A DNA stretch of 64,000 bases, taken from contig NZ_CP061286.1 in the NCBI RefSeq assembly GCF_018687095.1, forward strand, positions 310,001 to 374,000, read 5' to 3'. The translations under genes and the position numbers were made by a program. The notes below the pieces were generated by a model that saw only the letters and a list, made by a program, of their open reading frames with translations, searched no databases and was not told the DNA's origin. Positions 44,599 to 53,822 of the stretch are shown piece after piece. This DNA comes from Polynucleobacter sp. MWH-UH25E (lineage in GTDB: Bacteria > Pseudomonadota > Gammaproteobacteria > Burkholderiales > Burkholderiaceae). Position 1 is the stretch's first letter, and each line of letters begins with the position of its first letter.

Positions 44599-45200
44599 AG
44601 GCAGCGTTAAAAACTAAGGCCATCCTTGGGGTGGCCTTTTTTACTTCCTTTGTTCTGTTAGGCTCTGCTAATTCTGATGCGGCTCCACCGGATGCGGTTG
44701 CCGGTAAGGCAAAAGCACAAACCTGCTTTGCTTGTCATGGTGAAAACGGTATTGGCATCTCCCCAGAAATTCCCAATCTGGCTGCGCAGCCTGCGCTTTC
44801 AATTACCTACCAGTTGATTCAGTTTCGTGGTCAACAGCGAAAAGGCGGTGCAATGGAGGCCCTCGCTGCAGGATTGAGCGATCAAGATATGCGCGACATT
44901 GCGGCGTATTACTCATCTTTGCCTTCGCCACCACCTCAATCGGGTAATGCAGAAAAGATTGCTAGGGGTCAGCAAATATCGAACACCCAGTATTGCAATT
45001 CATGCCATGGAGCCCAGTTGCAGGGGCAAAAACATATCGCGCGTCTTGCAGGACAATCCCCTGAATATCTAGTAACTCAGTTGAAGAATATTCGTTCTGG
45101 CAGTCGGGTGGATATGGATGGCACCATGGGAAGCGCGGCAAGAGGTTTAAGTGACGATGATATTGAAGCCATAGCGGCTTATGCTGCTTCGCTAAAATAG
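44595..45200 (+). CDS. Dihaem cytochrome c (c4-like)
   Basis: 201 aa with a signal peptide (about residues 1-29). C44-x2-C47-H48 (CFACH) and C134-x2-C137-H138 (CNSCH) are two haem c sites in two tandem domains of about 85 residues; methionine ligands are plausible in the RKGGAMEAL and MDGTMGSA segments. It resembles cytochrome c4, a periplasmic electron carrier to terminal oxidases. Its ATG overlaps the dehydrogenase stop, so it is the natural electron acceptor of that enzyme. Confidence 0.88.
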   Translation: MKAALKTKAILGVAFFTSFVLLGSANSDAAPPDAVAGKAKAQTCFACHGENGIGISPEIPNLAAQPALSITYQLIQFRGQQRKGGAMEALAAGLSDQDMRDIAAYYSSLPSPPPQSGNAEKIARGQQISNTQYCNSCHGAQLQGQKHIARLAGQSPEYLVTQLKNIRSGSRVDMDGTMGSAARGLSDDDIEAIAAYAASLK

Positions 45201-45225
45201 AGTTTTCAGATAAGCCGCCTAAACT

Positions 45226-46311
45226 TTGCAGTCTAAAAACCATTTTCTTCTTGTCGATTTCTTAAAGACCTTTGCTGCATTAACAATCATTCTTCATCAC
45301 TTCTCGAGTTATGGGCAGATCGCAGAAGATGCGAAACTGCTCTTGCCAGGATTGATGACTTGGTTATTTGAGTATGGTCGTTATGCCGTACAAATCTTCT
45401 TGGTGATGGGTGGCTACTTAGCTGCCCAATCATTGACTCGAACTAGTAATCTAAAAAACCCACAAACGGTATTAAAGACGATCTTCAATCGTTACCTTCG
45501 TTTATTCGCGCCGTATGTAGTTGCGCTGATATTGACGATTATTTGCGCTTGGGTTGCGCGCTTCTGGGTTCAGGATGAGTTTGTTGGTGAATCTGAAACG
45601 ATGGGGCAGTTCTTAGCCCATCTATTTTTCTTGCAGGGGATATTAGGATTAGACTCGATTTCTGCTGGGGTTTGGTACGTAGCAATTGATTGGCAGTTAT
45701 ATGCCATCTTAGCCATCATGTTGTCTATGTTTCCAGGCTACCGCTCTCTCATGTGGGTCTTGGCGATGCTTTGCGTTTCATCTTTGTTATTTTTTAATCG
45801 CTCTGGGGAATATGAGAACTACTTTATTTACTTCATTGGAGCGTATGGACTAGGTGTACTAGCGCAGCTTTGTAAAAACTATCCTGACCTCATAGTGAAT
45901 CGCGTTGCCAGACTTTTTTTCATCGCAATAGGAATCATTATTTTGATATCCAGTTTTCATCAACTCTGGATTCGTAATATCTTGGCTTATGTAGTTGCTA
46001 TCGCTCTAGTTATCTGGGGTGACTGGGCATACAAAGATCATGGTAAAGAACAAAGACGAGGCCACGAAAGCAGAGCTCACAAAATAGTGAATGCGATTCT
46101 TTGGGGAAGCAGGCGTTCGTATTGCGCCTTCTTGATTCACTTCTCTTTTGTCTTGCTTGCTAACACCTTATATATTGCTTGGGGTATGAACCAACGTCAT
46201 GAAGGTGTATTGGCTATTGCTTTAATGCTCGTGGCAATAGCGGCAAGTTGGATTGCAGCAAACTTTCTTTATCGATGGGTTGAAGTTCCGTCCCGCAACT
46301 TAAAGCTTTAA
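45226..46311 (+). CDS. Acyltransferase 3 family membrane protein (OafA/YrhL-like)
   Basis: 361 aa with about 10 membrane helices. VDFLKTFAALTIILHHFS at the N-terminus is the family's first helix with its H-H catalytic pair; YAVQIFLVMGGYLAAQSL and NRYLRLFAPYVVAL follow in the usual order. These enzymes O-acetylate envelope glycans or lipids from cytosolic acyl-CoA. The start is TTG with no visible ribosome site; no ATG exists ahead of the conserved N-terminus. It may modify the surface polysaccharide made by the upstream cluster, but linkage is distant. Confidence 0.82.
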   Translation: MQSKNHFLLVDFLKTFAALTIILHHFSSYGQIAEDAKLLLPGLMTWLFEYGRYAVQIFLVMGGYLAAQSLTRTSNLKNPQTVLKTIFNRYLRLFAPYVVALILTIICAWVARFWVQDEFVGESETMGQFLAHLFFLQGILGLDSISAGVWYVAIDWQLYAILAIMLSMFPGYRSLMWVLAMLCVSSLLFFNRSGEYENYFIYFIGAYGLGVLAQLCKNYPDLIVNRVARLFFIAIGIIILISSFHQLWIRNILAYVVAIALVIWGDWAYKDHGKEQRRGHESRAHKIVNAILWGSRRSYCAFLIHFSFVLLANTLYIAWGMNQRHEGVLAIALMLVAIAASWIAANFLYRWVEVPSRNLKL

Positions 46312-46318
46312 GGCAGCT

Positions 46319-46843
46319 TTAAATGCCCATTTCCTTTAATACTCGAAAGATTTCTCGATAGGCTTTTGGCGGCTTATTCTGCTCTTTCTCTTTACGAGCA
46401 TTCCGAATGAGTGTGCGCATATTCTGAATATCCATATCTGGATATTGCTCAATCATTTTGGTAAATGTCTCATCATTTGCAATGAGACGATCACGGTAGC
46501 TCTCGAGAAAATGTAACTTTGCTGTTTCTGCTTTGCTCACCCCTTGAATCGCATCAAGTCGTTTTTGGATTGCCTCAAGTTCTTCATCATCCAATGCTCG
46601 CATTAACTTGCCCAGGTATTGCTTATGGCGGCGTATTGCTTCAAAACTTTTAATTTTGTTGGTTTCTGCTACAGCGTTCTTGATGGTCTCATCAAGCGGG
46701 ATAGTTTTTAGCGCATCACTACTTAAAGCTGCCAAAACCTCAGCTAACTTTTGACGCTCCGTCATTTGACGTTTTAGCTCAGACTTGCTTGGCCCTTCAT
46801 CCTCCAGAGCTTTAGGGGTACGGTTTTTTTCGTTTAGATGCAT
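46319..46843 (-). CDS. darP: Ribosome biogenesis factor DarP (YjgA/DUF615)
   Basis: 174 aa, highly charged and helical. GPSKSELKRQMTERQKLAEVL, IKSFEAIRRHKQYLGKLMR and LHFLESYRDRLI are the conserved blocks of YjgA/DarP, a factor in late assembly of the 50S subunit. It is convergent with the acyltransferase gene (7-base gap). High confidence by overall pattern. Confidence 0.92.
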   Translation of the reverse strand: MHLNEKNRTPKALEDEGPSKSELKRQMTERQKLAEVLAALSSDALKTIPLDETIKNAVAETNKIKSFEAIRRHKQYLGKLMRALDDEELEAIQKRLDAIQGVSKAETAKLHFLESYRDRLIANDETFTKMIEQYPDMDIQNMRTLIRNARKEKEQNKPPKAYREIFRVLKEMGI

Positions 46844-46972
46844 GCTCTTATTTTAGACGGCTATTACTGTAAATAGCGGAATTGATTGAATCGAGCCCCT
46901 TATTTACCTAACTCTGAAGTTTGGTAAATAATAGAGTGATTCAAAATGCAATAAAAATAAATACAAGAGACT

Positions 46973-48592
46973 ATGACCCAAACAGGCAATTACGACTACA
47001 TCATTATTGGGGCTGGTAGTGCTGGCTGCATGTTAGCAAAGCGCCTAACTGAGAACCCAAATAAGAAGGTGTTGCTTATTGAAGCGGGCAAGAGCGACAA
47101 CTACATTTGGATTCATATTCCGGTTGGGTATCTCTATTGCATTGATAACCCTCGTGCCGATTGGCGTTTTAAGACAGTTGCAGAAAAAGGCCTTAATGGT
47201 CGATCACTGCTTTACCCTCGTGGTCGAGTTCTTGGTGGCTGCTCTTCAATTAACGGCATGATCTATATGCGTGGCCAAGTCGGTGACTATGAGTCTTGGG
47301 TGCAAGCTACGGGTGATAATGCATGGTCTTGGGAGAATGCCCTTAAGCGTTACAAATCGTTTGAGGACTACCACGGCACTGCTAATCAGTGGCATAGCAA
47401 AGGCGGTGAGTGGACGGTTTCTAAGCAACGTTTACGTTGGCCCATCATGGATCGCTTTAAGGATGCGGCCGTAGAGGCTGGTATCCCTGCGTCAGATGAC
47501 TTTAACTGTGGCGATAACTTTGGCGTGGGCTACTTTGATGTGAGTCAGCGCAAGGGTTGGCGACTCAATACATCAAAGGCATTTTTAAAAGATGCCATGA
47601 AGCGGGCTAATTTAACGGTGATCACAGATGCGGTGGTCACAAAACTGATGATCGACCCTGACACCAAAAATTGCTATGGGGTGGAATATCGCAAGGACGG
47701 CGTAATTCATCAATCTTTGATTAATCAAAGTGGCGAAGTCATTTTGAGTGCTGGCGCCATTGGTAGCGTGCAGATTTTGGAGCGGTCTGGTATTGGCGCC
47801 GCCGCGCATTTGAACAAATTAGGAATCCCGTTAATTGCAGATTTGCCCGGTGTCGGTGAGAACCTTCAAGACCATTTGCAATTGCGCATGGTATACAAAG
47901 TCAACGGTATCAAAACCCTGAACACCAAAGCCAATTCTCTGTTTGGAAAGCTGATGATTGCTCTGGAATATGTTTTTAAGCGCTCAGGCCCTATGTCAAT
48001 GGCACCCTCACAGCTCGGAGCATTTGCTTATAGTTCGCCAGAGCAAAAGAGCGCCAATGTGGAATACCATGTTCAGCCCCTTTCGCTAGAGCGTTTTGGA
48101 GAAGATCTACATTCATTTAATGCATTTACAGCGAGTGTTTGTAACTTAAGACCCACATCACGTGGCAGTGTGCACATTGCCTCGACTGATCCCGAGGCTC
48201 CACCTATCATCAATCCAAATTACTTATCAACCGATGAAGATCGTAAGGTAGCTGCAGAGTCATTGCGCTTAACTCGGAAGATTGCTCAGCAAGCTGCACT
48301 AGCTCCATACAGTCCTGAAGAGTACAAGCCAGGTATGCAATATCAATCGGATGATGAGTTGGTGAAAGCAGCTGGCGATATCGGCACAACGATTTTCCAT
48401 CCCGTGGGCACTTGCAAAATGGGTCGCGCTGATGATCCGATGGCGGTCCTGGATTCAGAATTGAAAGTGAGGGGCATAGGAAGATTGCGTGTAGTAGATG
48501 CGTCCGCTATGCCAACTATTACCTCTGGTAATACGGCAGCTCCAACCATGATGATTGCGCAACGCGCCGCAGAATTGTTGATACGTGAATAA
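46973..48592 (+). CDS. GMC-family FAD oxidoreductase (choline/alcohol dehydrogenase-like)
   Basis: 539 aa. IIGAGSAGCMLAKRL (11-25) binds FAD, GGCSSINGMIYMRG is the GMC signature 1, HPVGTCKMG near residue 472 holds the active-site His, and DASAMPTITSGN the final flavin motif. The family oxidises alcohols such as choline, glucose or long-chain alcohols. No betaine genes are nearby, so the choline label is unsafe. The last 8 bases overlap the EamA gene. Confidence 0.9.
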   Translation: MTQTGNYDYIIIGAGSAGCMLAKRLTENPNKKVLLIEAGKSDNYIWIHIPVGYLYCIDNPRADWRFKTVAEKGLNGRSLLYPRGRVLGGCSSINGMIYMRGQVGDYESWVQATGDNAWSWENALKRYKSFEDYHGTANQWHSKGGEWTVSKQRLRWPIMDRFKDAAVEAGIPASDDFNCGDNFGVGYFDVSQRKGWRLNTSKAFLKDAMKRANLTVITDAVVTKLMIDPDTKNCYGVEYRKDGVIHQSLINQSGEVILSAGAIGSVQILERSGIGAAAHLNKLGIPLIADLPGVGENLQDHLQLRMVYKVNGIKTLNTKANSLFGKLMIALEYVFKRSGPMSMAPSQLGAFAYSSPEQKSANVEYHVQPLSLERFGEDLHSFNAFTASVCNLRPTSRGSVHIASTDPEAPPIINPNYLSTDEDRKVAAESLRLTRKIAQQAALAPYSPEEYKPGMQYQSDDELVKAAGDIGTTIFHPVGTCKMGRADDPMAVLDSELKVRGIGRLRVVDASAMPTITSGNTAAPTMMIAQRAAELLIRE

Positions 48593-49508
48593 TTCCCAAC
48601 TAAGACATGTAGGTCAAAGCCATTACCAGTTGCCGATCAGTCACTTATTGCTTGCTTTGGCGATCGTTGCGGTATGGGGTACCAACTTTGTCGTAATCAA
48701 AATTTCTTTGGCGAGTTTTCCGCCATTTGTATTTGCCGCGTTACGTTATATCTTTGCATTTTTGCCGGCAGCCTTTTTTTTACCAAGACCAAAAATCTCT
48801 TGGATCAATCTCTGTGTTTATGGTGTCGCAGTTGGGGTAGGTCAATTCGGTATTTTGTATTTTGCAATTGACGGCAATATTTCTCCAGGTTTGGCTTCTT
48901 TGGTGATTCAGACCCAAGTCTTTTTTACGATTGGTTTTGCCATGCTCTTTGCCAAAGAACGTCTGAAGTTGTATCAGACGGTGGCAGTGGCAGTGGCGAT
49001 AACTGGACTTGGAATTATTGCAGCGCACACAGATTCAACAACAACTGCCTTGGGTTTGGCGCTAGTTGTGTTTTCTGGCTTTTCTTGGGGGGTTGCCAAT
49101 ACAGCGAGTCGTCGCGCTGGAGCTATCAATATGCTTGCCTATGTGGTCTGGGCTAGTCTGTATGCAATCCCGCCTCTAGTGTTAATGGCTTTAGTGTTTG
49201 AGGGTGGCTGGTCTACTGTAAGTCAATCTTTATTCAATGCACCTGTAGGTGCATGGCTAGGGGTCTTATGGCAATCCTGGGGAAATACTTTATTTGGTTA
49301 TGGCGCTTGGGCATGGCTCTTATCAAAACACCCGGCAGCTGTAGTTGCCCCAGCCCCATTATTGGTACCCATATTTGGAATGGGGGCATCTGCCTATTTC
49401 TTAGGCGAGCCACTACCCCCATGGAAGATGGAGGCTGCTGGGTTAGTAATCACTGGCTTGATGGTGAATTTGTTTTGGCCAAACATTCGTAATCGATTCG
49501 CCAAATAA
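48585..49508 (+). CDS. eamA: EamA-family exporter
   Basis: 307 aa with ten predicted helices in two DMT (EamA) repeats. VWGTNFVVIKISLASFPPFVFAALR with FFLPRPK (about 34-70) is close to the E. coli O-acetylserine/cysteine exporter EamA, including PGLASLVIQTQVFFTI. It likely exports amino-acid-like metabolites. GTG start overlapping the GMC gene suggests coupled translation, although no functional link is evident. Confidence 0.8.
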   Translation: MNNSQLRHVGQSHYQLPISHLLLALAIVAVWGTNFVVIKISLASFPPFVFAALRYIFAFLPAAFFLPRPKISWINLCVYGVAVGVGQFGILYFAIDGNISPGLASLVIQTQVFFTIGFAMLFAKERLKLYQTVAVAVAITGLGIIAAHTDSTTTALGLALVVFSGFSWGVANTASRRAGAINMLAYVVWASLYAIPPLVLMALVFEGGWSTVSQSLFNAPVGAWLGVLWQSWGNTLFGYGAWAWLLSKHPAAVVAPAPLLVPIFGMGASAYFLGEPLPPWKMEAAGLVITGLMVNLFWPNIRNRFAK

Positions 49509-49659
49509 AGCCATCTACAAGACTGAAAAATGGCTAATGTAAAACCCTAATACAAAGCCCTTTTTTTGCTATTGCAATAACAGTAAGATAACTCTTCGTT
49601 ATGCGTAGTACCTATAAAAAAGTTTTATTTCAATAGCATTTTTTAGTCATGGAGACTTT

Positions 49660-50844
49660 ATGAAGATTCGTCATCACATTTTTGCAGTAGCAGCTACTGC
49701 AATGCTTGCAACAGGCGCTTACGCTGCCGATATCAAAGTGGGCGTTATCGGCCCATTCACTGGCGGCTCATCCTCAATGGGTGTGAGTATGCGCGACGGT
49801 GTGCGTTTGGCAACTAAAGAAATTAATGCCGCTGGCGGTATTAATGGCAACAAGATCGTATTGGTAGAGCGCGATGATGAAGCTAAAAATGAGCGTGGCG
49901 TTCAGATTACTCAAGAGTTCATTAATAACGAAAAAGTGGTTGCAACTCTTGGTTATATCAACACTGGTGTTGCATTAGCTTCACAACGTTTCTATCAAGA
50001 AGCAAAGATTCCAGTATTGAATAACGTTGCAACAGGTTCATTGATTACCCATCAATTCCCAAATGCGCCCGAGAACTATGTGTTCCGTAATGCTGCTGCT
50101 GACAATATTCAAGCACCAATGATCGCTAAAGAAGCGGTTGAGAAGCGCGGCTTGAAGAAGGTTGCGATTTTGGCTGACTCTACAAACTATGGTCAGTTGG
50201 GCCGTGAAGACTTAGAAAAAGCCTTGAAGACTTATGGCGTAACTCCTGTGGCTACAGAAAAATTCAACATCGGTGACGTTGATATGACTTCTCAGTTGCT
50301 CAAAGCAAAAAATGCTGGCGCTGAAGTTATTTTGACTTATGCAATTGGACCAGAGTTGGCGCAAATTGCTAACGGTATGGCTAAGTTGGGTTGGAAAAAA
50401 CCAATGATCGGTAGCTGGACTTTGTCTATGGCTAGCTTCATTGATACTGCAGGCAAGAATGGTGATGGCGCAACAATGCCACAGACTTACATTCAGACTC
50501 CATCAACAACTGCTAAGCGTAAGGCTTTCCAAGAAGCGTACTTGAAAGAGTTCAAGCCAAAGAACAACAACATTGCTTCTCCAGTTTCTGCTGCTCAAGG
50601 TTACGACTCTGTATACCTCTTGGCCGCAGCTATTAAACAAGCTAACAGCACTGAAGGACCAAAGATTTTGGCAGCATTGCAAGATCTTAAGACCCCGGTT
50701 GATGGCGTTGTCATTAGCTACAACAAGCCATTCTCTGCAACTGACCATGAGGCTATCAAAGCTAAAGACGTCGTTATGGGTGTAGTTGAAAATGGTCGCG
50801 TTGAGTTCTTGAATTCTGAGGACGCAAAAGCGAAGAAGAAGTAA
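49660..50844 (+). CDS. livK: Branched-chain amino acid ABC transporter, periplasmic binding protein
   Basis: 394 aa. Signal peptide 1-22 (GAYA|ADIK). IKVGVIGPFTGGSSSMGVSM and RDGVRLATKEINAAGGINGN are the first lobe of LivJ/LivK-type proteins, with the ligand-contacting Ser/Thr loop. It captures leucine, isoleucine, valine or related amides. It heads livK-livH-livMG-livF; a hairpin after its stop probably leaves more binding protein than membrane components. Confidence 0.9.
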   Translation: MKIRHHIFAVAATAMLATGAYAADIKVGVIGPFTGGSSSMGVSMRDGVRLATKEINAAGGINGNKIVLVERDDEAKNERGVQITQEFINNEKVVATLGYINTGVALASQRFYQEAKIPVLNNVATGSLITHQFPNAPENYVFRNAAADNIQAPMIAKEAVEKRGLKKVAILADSTNYGQLGREDLEKALKTYGVTPVATEKFNIGDVDMTSQLLKAKNAGAEVILTYAIGPELAQIANGMAKLGWKKPMIGSWTLSMASFIDTAGKNGDGATMPQTYIQTPSTTAKRKAFQEAYLKEFKPKNNNIASPVSAAQGYDSVYLLAAAIKQANSTEGPKILAALQDLKTPVDGVVISYNKPFSATDHEAIKAKDVVMGVVENGRVEFLNSEDAKAKKK

Positions 50845-50903
50845 TTCTTTCTAGTCAGCGGCGGAATTTTTAAAATCTTCCGCACTGCAACATTTGTACT
50901 CAC

Positions 50904-50930
50904 AAAGCGCCGCCCAAAAAGCGGCGTTTT
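50904..50930 (+). terminator. Attenuating stem-loop between livK and livH
   Basis: AAAGCGCCGC (50904-50913) pairs with GCGGCGTTTT (50921-50930), with one G-T pair and a 7-base loop, ending in four T. Because the operon continues, it is likely a partial terminator that lowers expression of the permease and ATPase genes relative to the binding protein. A second, weaker stem GCGGAA/TTCCGC (50861-50866, 50878-50883) precedes it. Confidence 0.65.
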
Positions 50931-50985
50931 GCTTACAATGTCGGATTCTTTAATAAAAAGTATTAAAAATAATTAGGCCAACTTT

Positions 50986-51864
50986 ATGGAAATGCTTGCA
51001 CAAATCCTTTCAAGCGGAATAGCAGTGGGAATGATCTATGCGGTCATCGCTTTCGGCTTTCAGCTCACATTTGCTACATCAGGCACATTGAACTTCGGAC
51101 AGGGTGAGGCCTTGATGTTGGGTGCGCTTGTCGGCTTAACTTGTGTGGATACCTTTGGTATGAACTACTGGGTAATGATTCCGGTAGTGTGCTTATTCGG
51201 TATGTTGCAAGGTAGCTTCGTTGAATTAATTGGCGTACGTCCTGCAATCAAAATTAAATCCGAGTTTGGTTGGATTATGTCGACGATTGCGCTTGGCATT
51301 ATTTTCAAAAACGTCGCAGAAAATATTTGGGGTCGTGATGCATTGCCATTTCCAGCTCCATTGCCAATGGAGCCAATGAATTTCCTCGGTGCGAACATTC
51401 TCCCAATGGAAATTTTGGTGGTTGTTGGTGCTTTAGTAATGATGTTATTGGTCGAGTTCTTTAATCGCAAAACCATTTACGGTAAGGCAGTTGTAGCAAC
51501 TGCAAATGACCGCGATGCAGCGGGCCTCATGGGCATCAACACCAGCATGGTAATTACTTTCTCTTATGCTTTATCTTCTTTAACAGCGGCGTTTGCTGGT
51601 GTATTGATTGCCCCTTTAACCTTGACTGGCGCAACCATGGGTGGTGCGCTTGGTTTGAAAGCGTTCGCTGTGGCAATTATTGGCGGTCTATCAAGTGGCC
51701 TTGGCATTATTGTTGGCGGCCTCATTTTAGGAATTGTGGAAACTGCAACCGGTTTCTATGTATCGACTGGCTATAAAGATGTACCGGGTTTGATTTTGTT
51801 ATTGCTTGTATTGGCATACAAACCATCTGGTCTCTTTGGTAAATCTGCAATTAAGAAAGTTTAA
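50986..51864 (+). CDS. livH: Branched-chain amino acid ABC permease LivH
   Basis: 292 aa, about eight helices. SGIAVGMIYAVIAFGFQLTF and FGQGEALMLGALVG are the N-terminal LivH pattern, and GLKAFAVAIIGGLSSGLGIIVGG is the cytoplasmic EAA-type loop that meets the ATPase. It forms the pore with the LivM part of the next protein, whose start follows 2 bases after this stop. Confidence 0.92.
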   Translation: MEMLAQILSSGIAVGMIYAVIAFGFQLTFATSGTLNFGQGEALMLGALVGLTCVDTFGMNYWVMIPVVCLFGMLQGSFVELIGVRPAIKIKSEFGWIMSTIALGIIFKNVAENIWGRDALPFPAPLPMEPMNFLGANILPMEILVVVGALVMMLLVEFFNRKTIYGKAVVATANDRDAAGLMGINTSMVITFSYALSSLTAAFAGVLIAPLTLTGATMGGALGLKAFAVAIIGGLSSGLGIIVGGLILGIVETATGFYVSTGYKDVPGLILLLLVLAYKPSGLFGKSAIKKV

Positions 51865-51866
51865 TA

Positions 51867-53792
51867 ATGAAGAAGTCTCTACTACCTCTATTAATTGCGA
51901 TTGCGGCACTCTTTTGTTTGCCTCTATTTATTCATAACCCGTACTACATTCACTTAGTAGAAACGATTCTGATCTACACCATTCTTTTGTTTGGTCTAGA
52001 CATCGTTGTAGGTTATGTAGGTCAGGTGTCATTGGGCCATGCAGCTTTGTTCGGCATTGGTTCGTACACTGCTGGCGTTCTATATTTCCATTTTGGTTGG
52101 ACTATTTGGGCAACCCTCCCGGCATCCGTCGTCGTCACCTCCATTTTTGGTGGCATCTTGGCATTGCCAGCGCTGAAGGTAATCGGCCCTTACTTGGCGA
52201 TGGTGACTTTGGCCTTCGGAACCATTACTCAGATCCTGATCAATGAAATGACCTGGATGACTGAAGGCCCATTGGGAATCAAGATTCCAAAGCCAGACCT
52301 CATGGGTGTGCCTATGACCAAAGCAGAGTATTTCTGGTTGGTTTTGGCGGTTTTGGTAGCGTCTTTAATTGTTGTGGATCGTTTCGTTAAATCTCAAATT
52401 GGTCGTGCGTTTGAAGCTTTACGTGATAGCCCGATTGCATGTGACTGTATGGGTGTATCCGTATACCGCTTTAAGGTGATCGCATTTGTGATTAGCGCGG
52501 CTTTTGCTGGCTTGGCTGGTTGCTTATATGCTTATTCAGAGCAATACATCTCTCCAAATACTTATAACAATGAATTAGCGGTTCTATTCTTGTTGGGCAT
52601 CATCATGGGTGGCCGTAAGTCACGCCTCGGTGCTCTCATTGGTGCAGCGATTATCGTGTTGTTGCCTAAGTTATTGGACGACATCAACTTGTTCCGTATC
52701 GTTGCGTCGATCATTGCGATCGCTGTAGTGGTAGGTGCTGGCTTGGCTCTCTCCAAGAAAGTAACTACTCCAAGAAGGGTTGCAGTTCCAATCGCTGGCG
52801 TAGTCGGCTTGGCTGCATTCTCATTCTGGCTCAATACCATTTCAGACTGGCGTTTGAGTATTTTTGGTTTCATGATTTTGTTGGTGGTGTATTACTTGCA
52901 AAACGGAATTGTGGGTTTTGCGAAGAGCTTCTATCAGTCCATTACTGGCAAAGCAAAAACTACTCGTGGCAGCGAAGTTGAAGCGGTTGATGACTCCATT
53001 AGCTTTATTAGTGCTGTGGGCACTCAAAATACCGGTTCAGAACTCTTAAAGGTAGATTCTGTATTGATGCAGTTCGGTGGCTTGAAAGCGCTGAACAATG
53101 TTGATCTCAGTATTAAGCGCGGCACTATTCATGGTTTGATTGGCCCTAACGGCTCTGGCAAGAGCACCATGATGAACGTATTGACTGGTATCTACGTGCC
53201 TACTGCAGGTAACGTGTTGTATGCCGGTGAGAGTGTTGTTGGTAAGACCTCTTCCGATATCGCTTTGTCTGGTATTGCGCGTACTTTCCAAAACGTACAG
53301 TTGTTCGGTGAGATGACTGCTATCCAAAATATTTTGGTTGGTTTGCATCACACCTTCAAGTCCAACATGCTTGAAGTAGCTTTAAATCTGCCACGTTACA
53401 AGCGCGAGTCTGCTGAAGCGCATGCTCGTGCGATGGCCTTGTTGAAGTTTGTTGGCTTGGATGATTTGGCTAATGAAGAAGCGCGTAACTTGCCATACGG
53501 TAAGCAGCGTTTATTAGAAATTGCTCGTGCATTGGCACTCGACCCAGAGCTACTCCTCTTGGATGAGCCAGCTGCAGGTTTAACAGCTCCTGATATCAAA
53601 GAGCTCTTGCGCATTATTCGCAAGATTCGCGATAACGGCATTACCTTCATCTTGATTGAGCATCACATGGATGTGGTGATGTCAGTGTGCGATACCGTTT
53701 CTGTATTGGACTTCGGTCAGAAGATTGCAGAAGGTAAGCCAGCTGAAGTTCAGGCAAACGAAAAGGTGATTCATGCCTACTTGGGTACTTAA
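51867..53792 (+). CDS. livM-livG: Fused LivM permease and LivG ATPase
   Basis: 641 aa. Residues 1-355 form the LivM permease (GYVGQVSLGHAALFGIGSY, LGAL-type EAA loop) with an extra pair of helices near 300-345; a linker of about 30 residues follows. Residues about 385-641 are the LivG ATPase with GPNGSGKS (Walker A), YGKQRLLEIARAL (signature) and LLLLDEPAAGL (Walker B). LivM and LivG are separate genes in most bacteria; here they are one polypeptide with no stop or frameshift. Fixed one-to-one stoichiometry is implied. Confidence 0.92.
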   Translation: MKKSLLPLLIAIAALFCLPLFIHNPYYIHLVETILIYTILLFGLDIVVGYVGQVSLGHAALFGIGSYTAGVLYFHFGWTIWATLPASVVVTSIFGGILALPALKVIGPYLAMVTLAFGTITQILINEMTWMTEGPLGIKIPKPDLMGVPMTKAEYFWLVLAVLVASLIVVDRFVKSQIGRAFEALRDSPIACDCMGVSVYRFKVIAFVISAAFAGLAGCLYAYSEQYISPNTYNNELAVLFLLGIIMGGRKSRLGALIGAAIIVLLPKLLDDINLFRIVASIIAIAVVVGAGLALSKKVTTPRRVAVPIAGVVGLAAFSFWLNTISDWRLSIFGFMILLVVYYLQNGIVGFAKSFYQSITGKAKTTRGSEVEAVDDSISFISAVGTQNTGSELLKVDSVLMQFGGLKALNNVDLSIKRGTIHGLIGPNGSGKSTMMNVLTGIYVPTAGNVLYAGESVVGKTSSDIALSGIARTFQNVQLFGEMTAIQNILVGLHHTFKSNMLEVALNLPRYKRESAEAHARAMALLKFVGLDDLANEEARNLPYGKQRLLEIARALALDPELLLLDEPAAGLTAPDIKELLRIIRKIRDNGITFILIEHHMDVVMSVCDTVSVLDFGQKIAEGKPAEVQANEKVIHAYLGT

Positions 53793-53822
53793 TCACTAGA
53801 ACAATATTGAACGGTAAATACC

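Noticed and set aside
44962..45243. 93-aa minus-strand frame
   Set aside because: It is antisense to the second haem domain of the cytochrome c gene, which is certain from its CxxCH motif.
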